NCBI GenBank assembly: GCA_018815265.1 | Contig: JAHIYG010000252.1 | Location: 1-9,250, forward strand | Direction of reading: 5' to 3' | Origin: Candidatus Altarchaeota archaeon | GTDB lineage: Archaea; Altiarchaeota; Altiarchaeia; IMC4; SCGC-AAA252-I15 | DNA: 9,250 nt | In this document: positions 1-5,294 of the stretch, piece after piece | Layout: each line of letters opens with the position of its first letter | Numbering within the stretch: position 1 is the stretch's first letter | Notes under the pieces: generated by a model | What the model was told of the DNA's origin: nothing | Seen by the model: only the letters and a program-made list of their open reading frames with translations | Database searches by the model: none | Translations under genes and position numbers: made by a program

Positions 1-611
1 GTACCCAGCTTTATGGCGTCTGCAACATCTAACCCTGTTTTTACGCCAGCGCCTGTGAGGACGCCAACTTTAGGATTGGCTTTTTTCACTGCGTCGACAA
101 ACGCCAATATCAGTTCAGGCCGTGTTGTCACAGAAATATCCCCCCCAATCATCTCAGGAGGTTCTGCAGCAATGTAGTCTGGCCTCAACTGGGCTATTGC
201 CATGCTCTCCTCTATTGTTTCATCGTTTGTCTCCTTGCCAGAACAAACTATCGTCGTCAACCCAACCTCATTTGCCCTGTCGATTCTCGGCTTAATCTTG
301 TCCAACATCAGCTTTCTCTCGCTGTGGCTTATTAATGTCCCAACTGCTCCAGCCTCAACCACCGCCTCCGGCAGTATCCAACCTGTTGAGCTGCCGTATT
401 TTACAGCGTCAATATGCTGGGCAAAAACCTTGATATCCACTGTCTCAGATATTTTACCTATGTCTGACGCCTGCACTGCAACCACTATGTTAGCACCTGT
501 TTCTTTCGCAACCTCATCGCAAACCTTTGCAAGTTCCAGCGCCTTTCTTCCAGTTGCCTCGGCATACGTCTTAAAGTTCACGACTAATGTGTTTCTTAAA
601 TCCGCTTTCAT
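1..611 (-). CDS. tpiA: Triosephosphate isomerase, archaeal type (3' end cut by window edge)
   Basis: This enzyme interconverts dihydroxyacetone phosphate and glyceraldehyde 3-phosphate in cytoplasmic glycolysis and gluconeogenesis. My reverse-strand translation gives 203 codons from ATG at 611. The N-terminus carries the substrate-binding pair N12 and K14 in VVNFKTY. The catalytic His is H96 in LISHSERK. The catalytic Glu is E150 in YIAAEPPEMIGG, followed by loop residues like those of archaeal enzymes. The phosphate-binding stretch GVLTGAGVKTGLDVADAIKLGT lies at the truncated end. Archaeal TIMs are usually about 220-230 residues, shorter than bacterial ones, so roughly 20-25 residues lie beyond the left edge. 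An in-frame stop at 621-623 and the early active-site motif make ATG 611 the only reasonable start. It lies 41 nt inside the end of the upstream CheF-like gene. A GGGAG element sits 12 nt before the ATG, a rather long spacing, so translation may depend on coupling. Confidence 0.95.
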   Translation of the reverse strand, partial: MKADLRNTLVVNFKTYAEATGRKALELAKVCDEVAKETGANIVVAVQASDIGKISETVDIKVFAQHIDAVKYGSSTGWILPEAVVEAGAVGTLISHSERKLMLDKIKPRIDRANEVGLTTIVCSGKETNDETIEESMAIAQLRPDYIAAEPPEMIGGDISVTTRPELILAFVDAVKKANPKVGVLTGAGVKTGLDVADAIKLG

Positions 612-1527
612 CTTTATCTGTTACTCCCATCTCTTTCGTGAGTTTCTCACGTTCGAGCACCTCCATAGCCGCGTTTATTCCGTGTGAAGTGAGGTGACCC
701 TTCTCATTTATGTATTTCAGCTTTAATAGCCTATTGAATGCTTCTCTCGCTCTCTCAGTATCTACCTTGCAGACCTGACCCAACTCATTTATTCCTGCTT
801 CATTATATAGTGCGACGACGACTCTGGCTTCAGCAATGGATAGTCGCCTGTGTTCGGCTCTCATAATACGCGCAGTATTTACGAAATCCCTCATCCAATC
901 CTCCTTAGCTAGCACCAACGCACAAGACATACCTACTCTGCTTTCCACGCGGTAGTCAATGGCCTTTATTATGCCTTTCGCGGTTGTTCCAGTATAGACC
1001 AAATAGATCTCCCTCCCAACAGTGGCTATGGTCTGAAGCGGTATCTCCTTAACCTCCTTCCCATCTTGGAAGAGTATCCTGTGGTTTGTAACAGTCACTA
1101 CCCCCTCATACCATTTTATTCTTCTGAATCCAGATGCGTTCACGGCAATCAGGTTGTCGAAGAACGCATAAAGCATCTTATAAGCTGAAAGAGGCACTTC
1201 AATGTCTAAGAGCCTAAGCGGCTGTCTTATGCCTGCGACTATGCTTATTAAGTCGCTTCTTAATCCGACCCATGTCTCGTTTATCCCGTATTTGGACTCG
1301 AATGGCTCAACCAGGGCGACTATGGCGTTGTATAGCGTCTTTCTGCTGTCCTGCGGCAGACTCAACACCTCAATCTTATCCTGGCTTGCCTTGTATTTTA
1401 TCCCTCCAGCATCAAGTTTTTTCAGAAAATGAGCGAACGTGCGTTGGGCAAGTCCAGGATTCACCATATGTATGTGTCTTGAGACTGAAGTTAGGATTTG
1501 CGAATAAATACTCTCTGGCGTATCCAT
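571..1527 (-). CDS. CheF-like archaeal taxis protein with C-terminal winged helix
   Basis: The likely role is linking chemotaxis signalling to the archaellum motor; this rests on family resemblance and was not tested. The 318-residue product has three parts. Residues 1-112 form a mostly helical N-terminal region I do not recognise. Residues about 113-210 look like a PH/GRAM-like beta domain, with the signature GVVTVTNHRILFQDGKEVKE followed by IPLQTI. Residues about 228-292 resemble a winged helix, opening with LSIAEARVVVALYNEAGI and ending with a KGHLTSHGI wing. This order (PH-like repeat, then a C-terminal LSxxE...VALY helix-turn-helix) is what I recall of CheF (Pfam CheF-arch, former DUF439). 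Halobacterial CheF binds CheY and the archaellum. ATG 1527 lies 2 nt after the upstream ATPase stop; a TTG at 1533 overlapping that stop is an alternative. No other che gene is visible, so a DNA-binding regulator paired with the ATPase is also possible. Confidence 0.55.
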   Translation of the reverse strand: MDTPESIYSQILTSVSRHIHMVNPGLAQRTFAHFLKKLDAGGIKYKASQDKIEVLSLPQDSRKTLYNAIVALVEPFESKYGINETWVGLRSDLISIVAGIRQPLRLLDIEVPLSAYKMLYAFFDNLIAVNASGFRRIKWYEGVVTVTNHRILFQDGKEVKEIPLQTIATVGREIYLVYTGTTAKGIIKAIDYRVESRVGMSCALVLAKEDWMRDFVNTARIMRAEHRRLSIAEARVVVALYNEAGINELGQVCKVDTERAREAFNRLLKLKYINEKGHLTSHGINAAMEVLEREKLTKEMGVTDKDESGFKKHISREL

Positions 1528-1529
1528 AT

Positions 1530-2228
1530 TCAATCTATGTTACCAAACATCTGAGCTTCTGGCGAAATCATCAACCCATCCGTGGTTATCCTGAAGGGGG
1601 AAAGCCGGGTGCTGTGGTCAGTATCCCTCATCTTCAATATCTCCAACACCCTGATTCTATCGCGCTCTTTTGGGACGAAATAAAGGTTTATTATGCCGTC
1701 AGATATGAATTCTTCAATCTCATACTGTGTAATCGTTCTTTTGTTCACTGATTTCTCAAGCGTCATAAGACTTGTACATTCCATCTCACCCATTGCATTC
1801 AAAAGCTCGTAAAGGTGTTTCCTGTATGCATCCTGATTTCTGAAGTAAAGCTTAAGAAGCGTGAGACTGTCTATCACAATACGCTTCACATTGTTTCCCT
1901 CCACATACTCCCTCAGAAGATCCTGTATGTTGTTGAAGTCATCAAGCGGGATTCTAGTAATCATGATGTTTTTCCCCAGGTGCTTATCCCACTCCCATTT
2001 ATTAAATAGGTTTTTTGCGCCTTCCACAATCCTCTCAGGCGACTGTTCAAGCGACATGAACAAACCCTTTTCTTTGTACTGGGACGCACCCCGATACAGA
2101 TATTCAAACCCCAATGTCGTTTTTCCAGTCCCTGGACCGCCACAGACTATAGTATGTCTTTTTTTGACGAATCCACCGCCAAGGAGCTGGTCTAAACCCG
2201 GAATCCCAGAAGGAACACGCTCAATCAT
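1530..2228 (-). CDS. KaiC-like RecA-fold ATPase, single domain
   Basis: This is a cytoplasmic P-loop ATPase of the KaiC/RAD55 group, a paralogue type related to ArlH. The product is 232 residues, one RecA domain. The N-terminus reads IERVPSGIPGLDQLLGGGF, the classic KaiC opening. Walker A is G30-GPGTGK36-T37. Walker B is RIVID ending at D120. The C-terminal LKMRDTDHS at 198-206 and PFRIT at 211-215 match the KaiC subunit-interface region. KaiC proteins usually have a Glu pair after strand 2; here it reads SLEQSP (E61, Q62), so the second Glu is replaced. ATG 2228 is chosen over GTG 2237 because AGGTG at 2235-2239 lies 6 nt before it and would be consumed by the GTG start. The gene has its own TATA-like box and is followed almost without a gap by the CheF-like gene, so the two probably act together. 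The partner and output are unknown. Confidence 0.85.
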   Translation of the reverse strand: MIERVPSGIPGLDQLLGGGFVKKRHTIVCGGPGTGKTTLGFEYLYRGASQYKEKGLFMSLEQSPERIVEGAKNLFNKWEWDKHLGKNIMITRIPLDDFNNIQDLLREYVEGNNVKRIVIDSLTLLKLYFRNQDAYRKHLYELLNAMGEMECTSLMTLEKSVNKRTITQYEIEEFISDGIINLYFVPKERDRIRVLEILKMRDTDHSTRLSPFRITTDGLMISPEAQMFGNID

Positions 2229-2234
2229 AAGAAA

Positions 2235-2239
2235 CACCT
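2235..2239 (-). promoter_or_regulatory. Shine-Dalgarno site of the KaiC-like ATPase
   Basis: The minus strand reads AGGTG, complementary to the archaeal 16S 3' end, six nucleotides before ATG 2228. It decides the start in favour of 2228, because the upstream GTG at 2237 overlaps the site itself. Confidence 0.6.
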
Positions 2240-2267
2240 GTTTGATGTAAAATATCTCACATCAGTG

Positions 2268-2273
2268 TATAAA
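2268..2273 (-). promoter_or_regulatory. TATA-like box before the KaiC-like ATPase
   Basis: The minus strand reads TTTATA just after the stop of the glycosyltransferase gene. A start about 26 nt downstream would fall near 2244 and give a leader of roughly 16 nt that contains the AGGTG site. This implies the ATPase, CheF-like and tpiA genes can be transcribed separately from the glycosyltransferase. Inference from spacing and AT content only. Confidence 0.45.
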
Positions 2274-2275
2274 AC

Positions 2276-3385
2276 TCAAAAGAGCCCTTCATATACCTCT
2301 TCCACCTTCTTTGCACGTCTACTCCAGTCATATCCAGATATGTTTTTTGAACCGCCACGTACTCCCCCACGCAAGACCTTCGTAAGCGATGATGTAAGCC
2401 CTTCAACATCGCCTGGCTGGTATAGCACCCCACCAACACCCCCCTCTGTTGCTTCCCTCACTGCTCCAATATCTGATGCCACATATGGGACCCCCAAAGC
2501 CATGGCTTCAACGACTGTTATGCCAAAGCCCTCAACAACAGACGGAAGACAAACTGCATGAGACGCCTTCATAACCTTCAACACATCATCATGTTTTTCA
2601 ACATAGCCCATGAAGTCGACGCACTCCCCTAAGCCATTTTTTATGGCTGTGTCTCTCAGGCTTTGTAGTTCTGGACCGCAGCCGATAATCTTTGCTTGGA
2701 TGTCTGGAATATCATCCCTTATCCTGGCCAAAGCATTAAGGAGGTCGTCTAACCTCTTGTATTTCACAAGCCTGGCGACAGCGCACACAGTAGGTTTGTT
2801 GAATTTCTCGGCTTTGATTTTTTTGTACTCCCCTAAATCTATACCGTTTGGGACGACAGATACGCTCTCATCGGGGATACCGTACCCTATCAGGTTTTTT
2901 TTTGTGTACCTGCTGACTGCTATAATCCTATCCCATCTCTTGGAAAGCACCATCCTCTCCAATACCTCCCCGAAGACCCCCGCATAGCCTACGTTTCTCA
3001 CCCACCTCCCAACCCACAGGTCATGGTATGTTATCACCCTCTTGGCTTCACCCCCATACCACGCTGGCAGATAAGTGAGCACAGCCAAACCATCAACTAC
3101 GTCATACCCTCCATGTTTCAGCTCCTTGGCGAGATTGCGCATGAACAAAAACCTGCTATACAGCGAACCAGCCTGGCTATACCTGACCTCAGGCTTAACC
3201 CTCACGACATTGATTCCATCAAACTCCGATGAGTCACTCATTGCCTCCTCTTTTGCGGAATACACTGTCACATCATGTTTTTTCGCAAGCTCCCTGGCTA
3301 TGAAGTAAGCGCGTGCCTCGACGCCCCCACGCATCTCGCGCTCTTGGGACCGGGGGAAATACTCAGAGAGCAGGGCTATTTTCAT
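2276..3385 (-). CDS. GT4-family glycosyltransferase (GT-B fold)
   Basis: This cytoplasmic or membrane-associated enzyme transfers a sugar from a nucleotide-sugar donor with retention of configuration; donor and acceptor cannot be told from sequence. The 369-residue length is normal for GT4. The N-terminal Rossmann domain starts MKIALLSEYFPRS and has the GGVE acceptor-side loop at 20-23. TYHDLW at 119-124 holds a conserved-type His. The linker VVPNGIDLGEY at 177-187 is typical. The C-terminal domain carries ARLVKYKRLDD with R205 and K210 for donor phosphate binding, and the E-x7-E motif EGFGITVVE with E285 and E293. It lies at a locus with archaellum genes and a sequon-rich surface protein, so a role in N-glycan assembly for archaellins or surface proteins is plausible but unproven. 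It appears leaderless, with a TATA-like box 25-32 nt before ATG 3385. A run of nine A residues (coding strand, 2895-2903) does not break the frame. Confidence 0.92.
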   Translation of the reverse strand: MKIALLSEYFPRSQEREMRGGVEARAYFIARELAKKHDVTVYSAKEEAMSDSSEFDGINVVRVKPEVRYSQAGSLYSRFLFMRNLAKELKHGGYDVVDGLAVLTYLPAWYGGEAKRVITYHDLWVGRWVRNVGYAGVFGEVLERMVLSKRWDRIIAVSRYTKKNLIGYGIPDESVSVVPNGIDLGEYKKIKAEKFNKPTVCAVARLVKYKRLDDLLNALARIRDDIPDIQAKIIGCGPELQSLRDTAIKNGLGECVDFMGYVEKHDDVLKVMKASHAVCLPSVVEGFGITVVEAMALGVPYVASDIGAVREATEGGVGGVLYQPGDVEGLTSSLTKVLRGGVRGGSKNISGYDWSRRAKKVEEVYEGLF

Positions 3386-3392
3386 GTTTTAG

Positions 3393-3399
3393 TTTATTA
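3393..3399 (+). promoter_or_regulatory. TATA-like box for the Cys-repeat membrane protein
   Basis: TTTATTA is centred about 27 nt before GTG 3423. That places transcription initiation at or next to the start codon, as in archaeal leaderless genes, and no SD site is present. It occupies a 37-bp gap shared with the divergent glycosyltransferase promoter. Confidence 0.45.
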
Positions 3400-3409
3400 T
3401 TTAACTCCC

Positions 3410-3417
3410 ATATATTT
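3410..3417 (-). promoter_or_regulatory. TATA-like box for the glycosyltransferase
   Basis: The minus strand reads AAATATAT, centred about 28 nt before ATG 3385, with no SD site between. This fits a leaderless mRNA. It overlaps the region in front of the divergent gene at 3423, so the two transcription units share one very short control region. Confidence 0.45.
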
Positions 3418-3422
3418 GACTA

Positions 3423-4163
3423 GTGAACATCAAAGTCGAAGACCTGCGCAGGAAGGCGTGGCTCGCATACGGCGGCGAAAAAGGATTGACGCTTGTGAAC
3501 CAGCAGGTCATAGCATACGGTAAAGACGAGGAAAACCTAACTGAACAGCAGGAGAAAGAACTGTTAAATCAGATAATCAAGGCAGTATTCGTCGGCCCGT
3601 TCGGCCTTGAAAAGGCAAAACTATTCCTCTCACGGGATGTCAAGAACCTGCCGGCATATGATTTGAAAAAGAGAATACAAACCCAAGACAGCGCAAAGGT
3701 GGTGCGTGAAGTCGACAAGGTCAAAATCCTAGACCGGATAAACTTAAAACCAGTAATCATCATCTTCTTTATATTGGCAATACTTGCCGTCCCCGCCCTA
3801 TTCATATCCTATGCTTCAGTCTATGACCCCTCAGACACATGCAGAAAGAACTCTGGAAGTGAACGCGAGAACTGCTTTCTCATTTTAGCGCTTAAAAAAA
3901 ACAACATAAGCTTCTGCCAGGAAATGAGCTCTGTCACTAACACGCACGGGTGCTTCTCGGAAATAGCTGTAAGGCTTAATTCGACAGAACTATGCGACTC
4001 AATACCGCGAAACACTCCCTCATCAATCGAACAAAACGACAAATGCATGATGTGTGTCGCCTACCGCATGCAGGATTTAAGCAAGTGCCATCTCTTGAAA
4101 GACCAAATCAAAGTTGATGAATGCAGGAAACAGATTGAACGAGGCTACTCCGCAGTATGTTAA
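3423..4163 (+). CDS. Single-pass membrane protein with Cys-repeat ectodomain, function unknown
   Basis: I do not recognise a named family. The 246-residue product has a soluble, charged N-terminal part (1-109), probably cytoplasmic. One strong transmembrane segment follows at about 110-132 (IIIFFILAILAVPALF and flanks). The C-terminal ectodomain of about 114 residues holds all ten cysteines. These fall into a repeat, C-x4-A-x8-C, at C151/C165, C177/C191 and C208/C222, with a degenerate fourth unit at C234/C246; C140 and C211 are extra. Even numbers and external location suggest five disulfides. From memory, similar repeats occur in membrane proteins of DPANN-type archaea, but I cannot verify this here. 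GTG 3423 is the first start and no upstream ATG exists in frame. A TATA-like box sits about 27 nt before it. It is the first gene of the archaellum-side arm, so an accessory archaellum role is possible by position only. Confidence 0.75.
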   Translation: MNIKVEDLRRKAWLAYGGEKGLTLVNQQVIAYGKDEENLTEQQEKELLNQIIKAVFVGPFGLEKAKLFLSRDVKNLPAYDLKKRIQTQDSAKVVREVDKVKILDRINLKPVIIIFFILAILAVPALFISYASVYDPSDTCRKNSGSERENCFLILALKKNNISFCQEMSSVTNTHGCFSEIAVRLNSTELCDSIPRNTPSSIEQNDKCMMCVAYRMQDLSKCHLLKDQIKVDECRKQIERGYSAVC

Positions 4164-4176
4164 TCTGTCTCAAACT

Positions 4177-4182
4177 CTTAAA
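4177..4182 (+). promoter_or_regulatory. Weak TATA-like box before the coiled-coil gene
   Basis: CTTAAA is centred about 28 nt before ATG 4208, in the same position as better boxes before neighbouring genes. The sequence itself is a poor TATA match, so read-through from the gene at 3423 is equally possible. Confidence 0.25.
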
Positions 4183-4207
4183 CCCTCCTGTTTAATTGAT
4201 ATTTGAA

Positions 4208-4525
4208 ATGGCATCTATGCTTTCTCGCTTAGGGCTTTTGAAGGGTAAACCAGACAAAGCTGCAGCCTCTTCCGCCGGCGAATATAAGACGGAAATGCCT
4301 GGCGGATTCCAGGAGACAAAGGTTGTATTAGACCAAAAAATACAGTCTCTTGAATCAAAAACCGAAGACTTAGACAAGACTCTATCAAATACCTTGACTA
4401 TGACCCATGAAAACCGGGAGAAACTCAACCAGATAGAAGCTGACTTGGAAAAACTCATCAAAGCCAGCGAGGAAATACTCGGAAAACTCTCCAAAGAAAA
4501 CCAGCCACCACAAAGCCCTCAATAA
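4208..4525 (+). CDS. Small coiled-coil protein upstream of arlH, possible ArlC/D/E-type component
   Basis: The 105-residue product is soluble, with no membrane segment or signal peptide. Residues 1-37 are low-complexity, with Ala, Ser, Gly and Lys. Residues about 38-97 form a long charged helix with heptad-like spacing of Leu, Ile and Val, starting VVLDQKIQSLESKTEDLDKT and ending near EEILGKL. The tail is Pro/Gln-rich. In euryarchaeal archaellum clusters the genes before arlH encode ArlC/D/E, cytosolic coiled-coil proteins that sit at the motor and receive taxis signals through CheF. Crenarchaea have ArlX, which carries a membrane anchor that is absent here. Position and structure suggest an ArlC/D/E analogue, but I do not see the conserved C-terminal motif I associate with that family. 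ATG 4208 is preferred to TTG 4196. The stop codon abuts the arlH TATA-like box, 28 nt before arlH. Confidence 0.7.
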   Translation: MASMLSRLGLLKGKPDKAAASSAGEYKTEMPGGFQETKVVLDQKIQSLESKTEDLDKTLSNTLTMTHENREKLNQIEADLEKLIKASEEILGKLSKENQPPQSPQ

Positions 4526-4532
4526 TATATAA
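4526..4532 (+). promoter_or_regulatory. TATA box for arlH (leaderless)
   Basis: TATATAA is centred about 25 nt before ATG 4554, the clearest archaeal promoter in the window. Initiation would fall at the start codon, and no SD site is present. The box lies directly behind the stop codon of the coiled-coil gene, so arlH-I-J can be transcribed independently of it. Confidence 0.6.
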
Positions 4533-4553
4533 TGTCGGCTAATACTCTATTGT

Positions 4554-5282
4554 ATGGCGGAAGAACAAGAAAAAATAGAAAAAGACGACCAATTCATCGG
4601 TATTCAGATTAAACGGGACATGCTCCACACCAAGCTTGGAAGCCATCTGCCTTTCGGCTCCCTCATGCTCATGGAGGGCAAGGACGGAGCAGGCAAATCA
4701 ATCATGGTGCAGCGCCTCACACTGTCTTTCCTACTAAACAATGCGTCAGTCACATACATCTCATCAGAGCTATCCACCAAAGACTTCCTGGAGCAGATGG
4801 ACTCCCTAGACTATGGCATAGACAAGTATCTGATTGGAGGCAAACTCCTTTTCATCCCAATGTTCCCATTCATAGGCGGCGGAAAACTCAGGGATGACTT
4901 TTTAGAGCGGTTTCTAGCTGCTGAACCCCTCTTCAAACAGGAGATAATAATAGTGGACACCATGTCGTGCCTGCTTGTTCAGGGAAACATAAGTGAGGAG
5001 CAAGCCTACGATACTGTTAAATTCTTCAAGAAAATAGCGAACAAGGGCAAACTAGTCATATTCACAGTTGACCCAGCCCAGTTAAACAAGAAACTCTTGG
5101 ATCTTTTACGCTCAGTATCAGATATATACATATCATTTGACGAGAAGAAACTTGGCGGTGAAGTCAAAAAGTTCATGCAGATAAACAGGTTCAAAAAGGC
5201 TAAAATGAAATATACTCCCCAGGTAGCGTTCCGTGTGGAACCCAAACAGGGAATAATCATAGACATTGGAGGACTAGCGTAA
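4554..5282 (+). CDS. arlH: Archaellum motor ATP-binding protein ArlH (FlaH)
   Basis: ArlH is a RecA/KaiC-fold nucleotide-binding protein that docks on the ArlI hexamer on the cytoplasmic side of the archaellum motor. It is needed for assembly and probably switching. The product is 242 residues, normal for the family. After a charged N-terminus comes KLGSHLPFGSLMLMEGKDGAGKS, given here only to mark Walker A at G42-K48-S49. Walker B is IIIVD ending at D135. SSELST at 70-75 follows strand 2, as is typical. The C-terminal region KFMQINRFKKAKMKYTPQ precedes a final hydrophobic strand. ArlH proteins generally bind ATP with little or no hydrolysis. The gene has its own TATA box and appears leaderless. 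The gap to arlI is 12 bp and includes an SD site, so the two are co-transcribed. It is not to be confused with the KaiC-like gene at 1530, which has a different N-terminus and partner. Confidence 0.95.
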   Translation: MAEEQEKIEKDDQFIGIQIKRDMLHTKLGSHLPFGSLMLMEGKDGAGKSIMVQRLTLSFLLNNASVTYISSELSTKDFLEQMDSLDYGIDKYLIGGKLLFIPMFPFIGGGKLRDDFLERFLAAEPLFKQEIIIVDTMSCLLVQGNISEEQAYDTVKFFKKIANKGKLVIFTVDPAQLNKKLLDLLRSVSDIYISFDEKKLGGEVKKFMQINRFKKAKMKYTPQVAFRVEPKQGIIIDIGGLA

Positions 5283-5283
5283 A

Positions 5284-5289
5284 GGTGAT
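5284..5289 (+). promoter_or_regulatory. Shine-Dalgarno site of arlI
   Basis: GGTGAT matches the complement of the archaeal 16S 3' end and lies five nucleotides before ATG 5295. It contrasts with the leaderless starts elsewhere in the window and fits arlI being an internal operon gene. Confidence 0.7.
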
Positions 5290-5294
5290 GGCAT

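Noticed and set aside
2895..2903. Run of nine A on the glycosyltransferase coding strand as a frameshift site
   Set aside because: The reading frame is intact across it and codes a normal GT4 linker region. The alternative frames give no meaningful product.
3896..3904. A-rich slippery-looking sequence in the Cys-repeat gene
   Set aside because: The Cys repeat continues in the same frame on both sides, so no shift is needed.
4045..4056. C-x2-C at C208 and C211 as a zinc ribbon
   Set aside because: It lies in the predicted external domain, C208 belongs to the spaced repeat, and no second C-x2-C pair is present.
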